A stretch of 14,542 bases of DNA, from the NCBI GenBank assembly GCA_943913625.1, contig CALTYW010000055.1, forward strand, positions 1 through 14,542, written 5' to 3'. The stretch is from an uncultured Campylobacter sp. (GTDB lineage Bacteria > Actinomycetota > Actinomycetes > Mycobacteriales > Mycobacteriaceae). The position numbers were made by a program, and so were the translations under genes. How positions within the stretch are numbered: the stretch's first letter is position 1; each line of letters begins with the position of its first letter. The notes below the pieces were generated by a model. That model saw nothing but the letters and a program-made list of their open reading frames with translations. It had not been told where the DNA came from and did not search any database. Positions 1-7,132 of the stretch are shown here, one piece after another.

Positions 1-1125
1 CGTGTGCCGTTTGTGCCTGATGGCCAGGCAGTTTATCGCTATAAACGGCTTATGCAGGTTCTTGCGTATGTTGATGGCCGGGTCAGTGTTCCGGTGGAGG
101 TGTTGCCGCAGGCTGCGGTGGAGAAGGTGATTGACCGGCGGTACTTGTCGTTGGTGGAGCGGGAGCGCATCGCGGATCGGGTGAATCGGAATTTATCGGT
201 TCGGGCGATTGCGCGTGAGCTTGGGCGTGATCCGGGGACGATTTCGCGCGAGATTAGTCGCAATAGTGGTGATGATGGCATTTATCGCCCGTATGAGGCG
301 CACCGGAAGTCAACGCTTCGGAGGTTTCGGCCGAAGGTGTCGAAGATTGCGGCGAATCCGCGGTTGAAACAGCAGGTGTGGCAGTGGTTGCGGATGGAGT
401 TTTCCCCTGAGCAGGTGGCTGGCCGGTTGCGCAGGGAATTCCCTGGCGATGAGACTATGCATGTGAGTCATGAAACGATCTATCAAGAGCTGTATTGCCA
501 GGCCAGAGGCGAGTTGAAGAAGGTGGTGGCCCATGCCCTTCGTACGGGGCGGACGCGGCGTAAACCGCGTGGTCAGCGTGTTGCGAGGAGTCGGTTTATT
601 GATCCGATGATCATGATTGCCGATCGTCCTGCTGTTGTTGAGGATCGGGCTGTGCCGGGGCATTGGGAGGGTGATCTGATTATCGGTGCAGGTGGAAGGT
701 CTGCGATTGGGACGTTGGTGGAGCGGACGACGCGGTATGTGATGTTGCTGCATTTGCCGGATGGGCATGGTGCGGTGGCGGTGCGTGATGCGCTGGTGGA
801 GGCGATTATGACGTTGCCGCAGCATCTTCGGGGGTCGTTGACCTGGGATCAGGGTTCAGAGATGGCTGGTCATAGGTCGTTTAGCATTGCGACGGATTGT
901 CCGGTGTATTTCTGTGATCCGGGGTCGCCGTGGCAGCGGGGGACGAATGAGAACACTAATGGGTTGTTGCGTCAGTATTTTCCGAAAGGTGCGGATTTGA
1001 GTGTTTATGGGCGGGAGGAGTTGGAGCTTGTTGCTCATCGGTTGAATTGTCGGCCGCGTAAGACGTTGGGTTTTGCTACTCCTGCGGAGCGGATGGCGGA
1101 GCTGTTAGGTTTAGCTGAAAGCTAG
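1..1125 (+). CDS. IS30-family DDE transposase, 5' end cut by window
   Basis: This is a transposase that cuts and joins the ends of its own IS30-type element. The reading frame is open through the left edge, so the GTG at position 4 is only the first start codon available and the true start probably lies outside. Numbering from that GTG (373 residues), a helix-turn-helix of IS30 type spans about residues 65-87 (SVRAIARELGRDPGTISRE). The catalytic triad is visible as D224 in GHWEGDLIIG, D282 in LTWDQGSE and E316 in QRGTNENTNG, followed by the family hallmark LLRQYFPKG. The C-terminus (RPRKTLGFATPAERM) is also typical of IS30. The catalytic core is complete and shows no frameshift. Family assignment is secure; the exact IS name is not known to me. 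Confidence 0.95.
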   Translation, partial: RVPFVPDGQAVYRYKRLMQVLAYVDGRVSVPVEVLPQAAVEKVIDRRYLSLVERERIADRVNRNLSVRAIARELGRDPGTISREISRNSGDDGIYRPYEAHRKSTLRRFRPKVSKIAANPRLKQQVWQWLRMEFSPEQVAGRLRREFPGDETMHVSHETIYQELYCQARGELKKVVAHALRTGRTRRKPRGQRVARSRFIDPMIMIADRPAVVEDRAVPGHWEGDLIIGAGGRSAIGTLVERTTRYVMLLHLPDGHGAVAVRDALVEAIMTLPQHLRGSLTWDQGSEMAGHRSFSIATDCPVYFCDPGSPWQRGTNENTNGLLRQYFPKGADLSVYGREELELVAHRLNCRPRKTLGFATPAERMAELLGLAES

Positions 1126-1129
1126 GAAA

Positions 1130-1153
1130 TGTTGCAACGACCCCTAGAATCCG
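1130..1153. repeat. Putative right terminal inverted repeat of the IS30 element
   Basis: The segment directly after the transposase stop contains TTGCAACGACCCC, which I recognise as similar to ends of actinobacterial IS30 elements. Without the left end in view the inverted-repeat relation is not demonstrated, so the call is tentative and the borders are approximate. Confidence 0.35.
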
Positions 1154-1180
1154 CCCTCCGGCCCTCACCCGAAGTTCGGA

Positions 1181-1305
1181 AATAGTCGACTAGGACCCCT
1201 GCAAATGGTCGACTAGGAACCCTGCAAATGGTCGACTAGGACCCTGCAAATGGTCGACTAGGACCCTGCAAATGGTCGACTAGGACCCTGCAAATGGTCG
1301 AGTAG
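1181..1305. repeat. Six tandem 22-23 bp units centred on GTCGAC
   Basis: GTCGAC centres start at 1185, 1208, 1231, 1253 and 1275, and a last variant GTCGAG starts at 1297, giving steps of 23, 23, 22, 22 and 22 bp. Each unit reads approximately ATGGTCGACTAGGACCCTGC plus AA, so each core is a near-palindrome of the form T(R)GTCGAC(Y)A. A period of about two helical turns would place every palindrome on the same DNA face. The block ends about 20 bp before the start codon of the ATPase pseudogene, and the conserved TGCAAA of the last interval lies where a -35 box would be. This suggests an operator array, but it could also be a simple expanded repeat. Confidence 0.85.
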
Positions 1306-1317
1306 CGGTGCTAATAT
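1289..1317 (+). promoter_or_regulatory. Candidate promoter of the ATPase gene, probably leaderless
   Basis: A -10-like TAATAT lies at 1312-1317. A weak -35, TGCAAA at 1289-1294, sits 17 bp upstream and is part of the tandem repeat unit. Transcription would start about 7-8 bases downstream, at or beside the ATG at 1325, with no Shine-Dalgarno sequence in between. A leaderless mRNA, common in Actinomycetota, is therefore likely. Confidence 0.5.
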
Positions 1318-1324
1318 CCAGCTC

Positions 1325-2607
1325 ATGACCTATCTAGACCGAACCATCGACGCTGAGCTCGACGAGCTCCTTCCCCATTTGGCCGCGGTGGCCTTGGACG
1401 GACCCAAGGGCGTCGGTAAAACTGAGACGGCGGGTCGACGTGTTTCCCACACGTTTAGTCTGGATAACCCCGATCAGCGAAAGATCGTTGCCGCTGATTT
1501 CGACCTACAGGCCCTTCCGGAAGGAGGAGTTCTTTTCGACGAATGGCAGCACCTTCCCCAGGTTTGGGACTCAGTGCGCCGGAAAGTTGATGCCGGGGCA
1601 CCGCCCGGGCGGTTTCTGTTGACCGGATCTGCCACGCCAGTCGATGCCGCAGGAACGCATTCCGGCGCAGGTCGAATCATTTCGTTGAGGATGCGCCCGA
1701 TGGGGCTGCACGAGCGCGGTCTGGTGGAACCGACTGTGAGTTTTACCGATCTGCTTTACGGCAGCGAGGGTGGCCCCGACATCGGCTACGCGGGGTCACA
1801 GGCGAAGATCGGGGGATCTAGCTCTTTCTCAATCGTCCAGTATGCACAAGCAATTGCCTCCAGTGGCTTTCCCGGGATCGCGCCCTTGCCACCCAGGTTG
1901 CAGCGGGTACAGCTGGTTTAATATCTGTTGCGAATCATCGATCGCGATTTACGGGACCGAGACGTCGAGGTTCGGCGGCCCGAAACGCTGCGCCGTTCGC
2001 TCGCCGCGTACGCTGCCGCATCGTCGACAACCGCGACGTACAGCAGCATTCTGGACGCAACGACAGGCGGCGACGGGTACCAGCCGTCCAAGGATACGAC
2101 GATCCGTTACCGTGACCACCTCCAACAGCTTTGGCTCCTGGATCCGATTCCTGGATGGACCTCGTTCCGCAACCCTCTTAAGCGGGTCAGCCAGGCACCG
2201 AAGCACCAACTTGCGGATCCTGCGCTCGCGCTACGGTTGCTCGACCTGAGCGCGACCGATCTGCTTAATGGGCGGGGGCGCACATGTTCGGCCCCTTGCT
2301 CGAGTCACTGGCCGCACTCGGGGTACGGATTCTGGCTCAAGCTGCGCAAGCGCGGACGTTTCATCTGCGGACTCACGGCGGCGATCATGAGGTGGACCTC
2401 GTCGTTGAGGGCCAAGGGGGCGCCCTGTTGGGTATCGAGGTGAAGCTCGCAGCGGGTATCGACGACCGGGACGTCCGTCACCTCCACTGGTTCAAGGAGC
2501 AGATGCGTGGCGACGTCTCCGACCTCGTCATCCTCACCACCGGTTCCCAGGCGTACCGCCGCGCCGATGGTGTAGCTGTGGTCCCCTTGGCGCTTCTGGG
2601 GGCCTAG
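1325..2607 (+). pseudogene. AAA ATPase with DUF4143 domain, disrupted
   Basis: The intact family member would be an ATP-binding protein of about 430 residues with an N-terminal AAA domain and a C-terminal DUF4143 region with a nuclease-like end; its cellular role is not established. Visible here are Walker A GPKGVGKT (residues 26-33), Walker B VLFDEWQ (69-75), the sensor-like LTGSATP and, near the C-terminus, HEVDLVVE followed by GIEVKLA, which resembles a PD-(D/E)XK nuclease core. The gene is broken twice. A TAA at 1919-1921 interrupts an otherwise continuous frame (VQL-V-stop-YLLRIIDRDL), and near 2272-2283, in a G-rich stretch, the reading shifts to another frame that carries the rest of the protein to the stop at 2605-2607. 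It converges on cas2, with overlapping stops. Sequencing error could explain the frameshift but hardly both lesions. Confidence 0.85.
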
Positions 2608-2942
2608 TACCTACCCCGCCGTTGCTGCCGTGCTCTACTCCAACCTGTTCGGCGGGCCTGTGGTTTCGGTGATTCCGGCCTTAGCATCAGTGTCAATCCG
2701 TCATAGTCTGTCGGTACCCAGTCGTGGCGGTGCGTCCGGAATTCCATCCCTTGCTCGTTGTTCGAGGAGTACACCAGCAGCGCCCGTCCGTCTCTCACGA
2801 GATCCACTGTTCGATCCCAAAGCAAATCCCGCACACGCGCTGATGGAGTACCCACGAACGTTCCAGGAGTGAGTTCGGTGAGCCATTTTGTCAGGTCACC
2901 CCGTAAACCCGTAGGGCACGCGGTCACCACAAGGACAATCAC
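2604..2942 (-). CDS. cas2e: CRISPR-associated protein Cas2, type I-E
   Basis: Cas2e is the small ferredoxin-fold partner of Cas1 in the integrase complex that inserts new spacers. The 112-residue protein begins MIVLVVTACPTGLRGDL and carries the I-E signatures SARVRDLLW (34-42), NEQG (62-65) and DWVPTDYDGLTLMLRP (74-89). The open frame extends upstream, but the family N-terminus and the coupling point to the GTG at 2942-2940, whose last two bases are the first two of the cas1 TGA (GTGA, 4-base overlap). GAGG lies about 7 bases upstream. A 23-residue tail rich in Arg and Lys follows the core, longer than in the shortest homologues. The stop codon shares the palindrome CTAG (2604-2607) with the stop of the convergent ATPase pseudogene, so no terminator separates them. 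Confidence 0.96.
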   Translation of the reverse strand: MIVLVVTACPTGLRGDLTKWLTELTPGTFVGTPSARVRDLLWDRTVDLVRDGRALLVYSSNNEQGMEFRTHRHDWVPTDYDGLTLMLRPESPKPQARRTGWSRARQQRRGRY

Positions 2943-3877
2943 GTGTGGACCTCGTTCTCTGCCCAATTCACGCCGGAGGCAATGACTTCTAGCTCGCTCC
3001 AAAGCATCAACTCCGCGTCGCCGAAAGGTTCGTTCTCAGGTACGTTCATGACGAACTTGAGGTCGCGGACCATGCGCTGCATGAGCCGTTTTTCGACGAC
3101 GGCGTCTCGTACAATCCGCCGCACCACGATTGCGGGCTGGCCTTCTCCCCGGGCGACTGCGTCGAAGGCAGCCGGAATAGCAATCTCGGCCTTATACAGA
3201 TCTGCGATGTCGTACACGAATGAGCGATCCGTGCCGGTGTGGATGATTCCAAGCGCCGGGACGAAGCCCATTCCAGCAACAACTGCGTGGGCAATCCCGT
3301 AGAGGGCTGCGCTCGCTGCCGTGAGCGACTGGTTGATAGGAGAGGAGGAATCGAAATCGTTTGGGTCGTAACTCCTGCGGTCCCAGTACACCCCGGTGCG
3401 AGCAGCCTCAGCGGCGTACACCTTCTTCATACGAGCCCCTTCGCGGCCCCGAAGCTTGGCCATCGAGAGACCGGTGAGATCTTCGCCTGGAAAACGAAGA
3501 TCGTACATCCGTTTTGCGCAGTCCAAACGTTTTCTTTGGTGGGAAACGATCTCCGCCTGAAGCTCGGCCATCCGCGAGGACTTGGCAGGTGGCCGGCCAC
3601 TGGCGTAATAGCGAACTCCACGCTCACTTACCCAAACCGTAGAAGTGCCAGCATCTCCGAGTAAGGCCATTGCTGCATAAGTGATTCGGGTTCCAGGGCC
3701 AAGGAGTAGTACAGCCAGCTGAGTGGCTGGGACATGCGCCACACCACGCTGATCAGTGATAGTGAGCGCGTTACCGTCCCGATTCACCGTGGCACGCTCG
3801 ACGTAAAGGAAGGAGATTCGGTCTCCCATCTGCGCCAAAGCGTGCCGGGTGACCGGTAGCTCTTGAGGAGTGGCCAA
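2939..3877 (-). CDS. cas1e: CRISPR-associated endonuclease/integrase Cas1, type I-E
   Basis: Cas1e is the metal-dependent integrase that, with Cas2, joins prespacers to the leader-proximal repeat. The 312-residue protein has the expected N-terminal half (DRISFLYVERATVNRDGNAL; LLGPGTRIT) and the catalytic C-terminal half. The metal-binding triad is visible as E146 in LRGREGARMK, H213 in GIIHTGTDRSF and D226 in YDIADLYK, with the same 13-residue H-D spacing as the E. coli enzyme. The start is a TTG at 3877-3875, one base after the cas6e stop. An internal ATG at residue 17 would remove only poorly conserved residues and has no better ribosome binding site, so the start is slightly uncertain. The gene overlaps cas2 by 4 bases. 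Confidence 0.97.
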   Translation of the reverse strand: MATPQELPVTRHALAQMGDRISFLYVERATVNRDGNALTITDQRGVAHVPATQLAVLLLGPGTRITYAAMALLGDAGTSTVWVSERGVRYYASGRPPAKSSRMAELQAEIVSHQRKRLDCAKRMYDLRFPGEDLTGLSMAKLRGREGARMKKVYAAEAARTGVYWDRRSYDPNDFDSSSPINQSLTAASAALYGIAHAVVAGMGFVPALGIIHTGTDRSFVYDIADLYKAEIAIPAAFDAVARGEGQPAIVVRRIVRDAVVEKRLMQRMVRDLKFVMNVPENEPFGDAELMLWSELEVIASGVNWAENEVHT

Positions 3878-3878
3878 G

Positions 3879-4580
3879 TTACTTCACCGGTGCCAGCGTA
3901 AGCAGGCCACAACCGTAAGCGCGTGCGCGACCGATGCCGTGGGTGAGAGCGTGACGGATTGCGTCCGCATCGGTGACCTCAAGGGTGCCGGAGAATCGCG
4001 CTTTCGCGATGCGCACCCGATTGCGCGACCCGCGAGATTCATTCCCCTTGCCAAAAGTGTCGGTCCACCTCTCCATCACCATAGGAGCATCGTTGACGGC
4101 CCAGCGGGAGCGCTCTTCGTCGGTGCAGTGGTCGTCGACACGCGGAGCGAGCGCGAAGCCCGCCTTGGGGGCGTGCTTGTACAACCAGTCCAATTGATGT
4201 CTGGCGGACACGTGCGCCTTGACCTTTCCCCGCTTGCCGTTTGGTTCGGAGTAGGTGGGGTTGGCAACGATCTCGAAGTGCCAACGCTGTCCCTTCATCA
4301 AGGAATCGAGGAACCTGCTGTAATCGGCTGTTTGCGCCGGACGGCTTTCCCACCCAGCCTGCTCCACGATTACAGCACCTGTGGGTTTTTCGGGTCCGAC
4401 GATGTACAGGACGGACTCGTGGTCCTGCGTGTCCACCCGCCAAAGCACCCGGGCTTCATCTTCCGCGATATCGGGTGGGAAGGAAGCACGCACCGCAGCG
4501 TGCATGGCCTGCGGGTTGGTGAGAAGCTTTCGGCCGTTCCGACGTGCTGGATTGATGGAGATTCTCGTCAGCGTGCTCAT
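3879..4580 (-). CDS. cas6e: Cas6e crRNA endonuclease (CasE/Cse3)
   Basis: Cas6e cuts each repeat of the pre-crRNA at the 3' base of its stem-loop and stays bound to the 3' hairpin in Cascade. The 233-residue length is near the family norm. Recognisable features are the N-terminal RISINPARRNGRKLL strand, the likely catalytic His27 in NPQAMHAAV (the family uses a histidine at this position), and the glycine-rich C-terminal loop GIGRARAYGCGLLTL (215-229). The ATG at 4580-4578 overlaps the cas5e stop as ATGA, indicating translational coupling; cas1 follows one base after the stop. The array repeat has the matching substrate: a 7 bp TCCCCGC/GCGGGGA stem with a GTGA loop. Confidence 0.97.
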   Translation of the reverse strand: MSTLTRISINPARRNGRKLLTNPQAMHAAVRASFPPDIAEDEARVLWRVDTQDHESVLYIVGPEKPTGAVIVEQAGWESRPAQTADYSRFLDSLMKGQRWHFEIVANPTYSEPNGKRGKVKAHVSARHQLDWLYKHAPKAGFALAPRVDDHCTDEERSRWAVNDAPMVMERWTDTFGKGNESRGSRNRVRIAKARFSGTLEVTDADAIRHALTHGIGRARAYGCGLLTLAPVK

Positions 4581-5299
4581 GCTTTCACCACCGTTTCAAA
4601 GTAAATATCCCGAGAAGAGGTCCGTTCTTTACCCTCGGGATTGTGAAGCACCACATCCTCGCAGCGAACCACGTCCCGCCATCCATAGCGGCGATGTTGC
4701 GGATCAAAAGAGAGGGGAACGTCCTGGCGTGGAACGCCACCAGTCTCATTAGTCAACGCATCGCGGTACAACGCGAGTGAGACTTGCTGCGGTGATTGCC
4801 TCTTATGCTGTGCGGTCGCGTACCAAAGCTGGTGCTCACGCAACGATTGTTCGCCGCCGTTATCGGTCACGCCCACCACCAAACCGGGATGCACGGGGCA
4901 GGAACGTCGGCCCATGAAGAGCGGAAACGCGGGAGATCTGAGTGCTTCGGCGATGTTTTCGAGCAGCGCCCGGTCGTCTGACTCCACGGCGGCGAGGAAC
5001 GCCGCATCGGAAAGAAAGTAGCGGGTAACCAGGTTCGCGGAGCTGCCTGGTTTGGTCTGCCATTCCTGCGCCGTTTGATAATCCCGCAACAGACTGCCGG
5101 ATTGGTCAACGCGCACTGCCATGCTAAGCGCCGCCAGATCCTCGATCTCGTCCGTGCGGCGCCGTCCTTGCGCCGCCGCGATAAGACCAACGATGCCTGA
5201 TTTGGTGGGGGTGGTAGCGGTGGCTCGGATCTTGAATCGGGACTCATCGCCCCAGGACTGCATCGGCCCCTTTAACAGGAGCAAGAGTGAGTGGGCCAC
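4577..5299 (-). CDS. cas5e: Cascade subunit Cas5e (CasD)
   Basis: Cas5e caps the 5' handle of the crRNA in Cascade and bridges to CasA. The 240-residue protein shows the family N-terminus LLLLLKGPMQSWGDESRF (residues 4-21), TPTKSGIVGLIAAAQG (30-45), TRYFLSDAAFLAAVE (92-106) and MGRRSCP (129-135), all typical of the I-E subtype. The start is a GTG at 5299-5297 that shares one base with the cas7 TAG stop; AGGTG a few bases upstream can serve as ribosome binding site. The end overlaps the cas6e start by 4 bases, so the subunit genes appear translationally coupled. No lesion is visible. Confidence 0.97.
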   Translation of the reverse strand: MAHSLLLLLKGPMQSWGDESRFKIRATATTPTKSGIVGLIAAAQGRRRTDEIEDLAALSMAVRVDQSGSLLRDYQTAQEWQTKPGSSANLVTRYFLSDAAFLAAVESDDRALLENIAEALRSPAFPLFMGRRSCPVHPGLVVGVTDNGGEQSLREHQLWYATAQHKRQSPQQVSLALYRDALTNETGGVPRQDVPLSFDPQHRRYGWRDVVRCEDVVLHNPEGKERTSSRDIYFETVVKA

Positions 5300-6471
5300 T
5301 AGCTATCACCTGCGAGTCGGTTCAGCTCCTCGTCGACACGTTCCGTGAGACCAGCGAGCGTGGTTTCTTCAGCGATCCCCTCGAATGGCGCGGCGAGATC
5401 GCCCATACCCATGACGAAGGCAGCTCGAGGTGCGAAACCGTAGACCTCCTGCACGTCTCGTGCCTCCTGCGCAAGCCGCTCAGCAGCGACGGTCCGGCGC
5501 GACTTGTGGTCTTCCTTCGCCCCAGCTTCGAACTTGTGGCTGGCCCGAGTTTCCTCAAGGACCGGTGTCTCAAACGCATTGACCAGTGAGACTGGACGCG
5601 TATCTCGAATAGCCACGTAGACCAACTCGGGGAGCGTCTGGTTGGCGAAGGTGTTGATCTTGCCCGTGGGCATCGATGCGATGAACGCCTCGATGAACTG
5701 GCCTGCCGCCTGGCGCGCGGCTTCAGCAGAACCCAGGTTGTCCTCCAGCCCTTTGAGGTTGACCGTGGCGTAGCGGTACAAGGTGGAGGACATCATCTGA
5801 ACGGTGCCGATCATGCCTGCTCCGGTTTCCTGGCCTTCCTCGGCGAGGTCATCCACTGCAGTGAAGTAATCGAAGTCCGGGGTAGATCCGTGAATGCCGA
5901 TGGCGTGCGCAACTTGGACAGCGGCGTCGACATTGTATGCGGCGTCATCCGCGACCATTCGGCCGAACATCGCCATGTCCACCGAGTGGTTCGTATCCAG
6001 AATCGCTTTCGCCTCGGCGCTGGGAAGCTTCTCCTCGCCGCGCTTGAAAAGCTCCTCCACCGCACGATCCACTTGCTGCTGGCTCAGGAAGATGAGGTAG
6101 CTGGTGCGGGGGTAGGGGCTTGGCTCCGGAGCTTCGGGGTCGGCCTTCTTCGGCTTCTTATCCACCTCCGTCTTGATACCGGCCGCCTTGAACAGCTTTT
6201 CTGCGCGAGCGATCGCATCGGCCTGATCGAGCCCCTTTTCCTCAAGAAGGCGGGCGATCTTTTCCGGGAGGCGCTTCGACCGGTCGCCGACCATTTCACT
6301 GTCAAACTGGTTCTCGAAATAGCGGCGGATTGCGCGCTTCCAAGACTGGGACGAGACACGCTGGCGGGGAACGCCTCCGAAGACTGCGGTCTTGGGCGCG
6401 CCGGTGTCGTCCCGGTTGATCAAGGACGGGGGAATGGTCTGAAGAGCGTGAATGTCGATGACGAGGGACAT
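5299..6471 (-). CDS. cas7e: Cascade backbone subunit Cas7e (CasC/Cse4)
   Basis: Cas7e forms the helical backbone of Cascade, each copy covering 6 nt of crRNA. The 390-residue protein begins MSLVIDIHALQTIPPSLINR and shows the family motifs RVSSQSWKRAIRRYF (38-52), VDMAMFGRMVADD (164-176), NVDAAVQVAHAIGIH (180-194) and STLYRYATVNL (229-239). Residues 100-122 form a charged, proline-rich linker (KKPKKADPEAPEPSPYP), slightly longer than in the E. coli protein. The frame is open further upstream to 6642, but that part overlaps casB and has no Cas7 character. The ATG at 6471 is preceded by AAAGG with 8-base spacing, 13 bases after the casB stop, and matches the family N-terminus. Confidence 0.97.
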   Translation of the reverse strand: MSLVIDIHALQTIPPSLINRDDTGAPKTAVFGGVPRQRVSSQSWKRAIRRYFENQFDSEMVGDRSKRLPEKIARLLEEKGLDQADAIARAEKLFKAAGIKTEVDKKPKKADPEAPEPSPYPRTSYLIFLSQQQVDRAVEELFKRGEEKLPSAEAKAILDTNHSVDMAMFGRMVADDAAYNVDAAVQVAHAIGIHGSTPDFDYFTAVDDLAEEGQETGAGMIGTVQMMSSTLYRYATVNLKGLEDNLGSAEAARQAAGQFIEAFIASMPTGKINTFANQTLPELVYVAIRDTRPVSLVNAFETPVLEETRASHKFEAGAKEDHKSRRTVAAERLAQEARDVQEVYGFAPRAAFVMGMGDLAAPFEGIAEETTLAGLTERVDEELNRLAGDS

Positions 6472-6479
6472 GGTGGATA

Positions 6480-6485
6480 CCTTTC
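6480..6485 (-). promoter_or_regulatory. Ribosome binding site deciding the cas7e start
   Basis: On the minus strand GAAAGG lies 8 bases before the ATG at 6471 and overlaps the casB stop codon by one base. It favours the 390-residue cas7e over the longer open frame that begins inside casB. Confidence 0.6.
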
Positions 6486-7132
6486 TAGTTGGAAGCGACG
6501 GGGAGGTCTGTGGGGTCGTTGTCGGAGAGTTGTTCATCCTGTTGAGAAGGTCGGAGCATGCCAACCGCGTAGTCGCGGCCCCAGCGCAGCAGAACACCAT
6601 CGCGGCGCGCTGGGTTTTGCAGGCTGCGCAGGTCCTGTGCAAAAGCGCCGTAGTCGAAGGCGAGCTTTTCGCTCCTCAGCAGAGAGACCAACGTGCGGAG
6701 GTGAAGCAGGCGTGAGGTTTCCTCGCGCGCGGTCTGCATCGCATCGAACCGGGGCTTGAGGGATGCAGAATCGCTGACGGCGTGCAGGCGGCCGCAGGCT
6801 CGAGCGAAGGATCGGTCCTCGGTGTGCGCGGGAACGGCTGCGCTTTGCATGTGTGCCGCGAAAAGGGTGAGCGCGTAGTATGCCGCGGATTCGGATGGTG
6901 AAGGTTCGTCGCCGCGGCCGATTTCACCATCGCTCAGCGTGGGGGTGAGCACGCTGAGGACTTGTTGAAGCGCTAGGGGATCAGTCCCGAACTCTCTCGC
7001 GGCGCTCTTCCGTAACTCTGCGAGGATTCTGCGCGCTTCCGTGCCTTCGATTGATTCGGGGCGTTCTAAGAAACTGGTTTGTAGGCGGTTCGCGGTGTTG
7101 GCCACGCTGAACCGCAGATTTGGACCGCTCAT
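6485..7132 (-). CDS. casB: Cascade small subunit CasB (Cse2)
   Basis: Cse2 dimers form the belly of Cascade and stabilise the displaced DNA strand of the R-loop. The 215-residue protein is largely helical. Family landmarks are SAAYYALTLFAAH (82-94), RSFARACGRL (107-116), LHLRTLVSLLRSE (143-155), a YGAFAQDLRSLQN segment (161-173) and the C-terminal LRWGRDY (182-188). It is longer than the E. coli protein, as is usual in actinobacterial I-E systems, and ends in an acidic tail (DEQLSDNDPTD). The ATG at 7132 overlaps the casA stop as ATGA and is preceded by AGAGGAG. Sequence similarity among Cse2 proteins is low, but motif order and position in the operon make the call firm. Confidence 0.94.
   Translation of the reverse strand: MSGPNLRFSVANTANRLQTSFLERPESIEGTEARRILAELRKSAAREFGTDPLALQQVLSVLTPTLSDGEIGRGDEPSPSESAAYYALTLFAAHMQSAAVPAHTEDRSFARACGRLHAVSDSASLKPRFDAMQTAREETSRLLHLRTLVSLLRSEKLAFDYGAFAQDLRSLQNPARRDGVLLRWGRDYAVGMLRPSQQDEQLSDNDPTDLPVASN

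Larger units (their letters stand above)
1..1153 (+). mobile_element. IS30-family insertion sequence, right part
   Basis: The transposase gene plus a short 3' flank make up the right part of an IS30-family element whose left end is outside the window. The right boundary is an estimate. About 5 bases after the stop codon comes a segment reading TGTTGCAACGACCCCTAGAA, which has the look of an IS30 terminal inverted repeat, but its partner cannot be seen. No target-site duplication can be checked. The element borders the tandem repeats and the decayed ATPase gene, not the cas operon itself. Confidence 0.6.

Noticed and set aside
2943..3002. N-terminal extension of cas2 upstream of the GTG at 2942
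   Set aside because: It overlaps the end of cas1 and adds 20 residues not found in Cas2e; GTGA coupling with cas1 favours the shorter form.
6472..6642. N-terminal extension of cas7e upstream of 6471
   Set aside because: It overlaps casB, has no Cas7 similarity, and a good ribosome binding site precedes the ATG at 6471.
3870..7000. Long open frames on the plus strand opposite cas6e, cas7e and other cas genes
   Set aside because: They mirror GC-rich cas genes on the other strand, have no family motifs and no plausible promoter or ribosome binding site.
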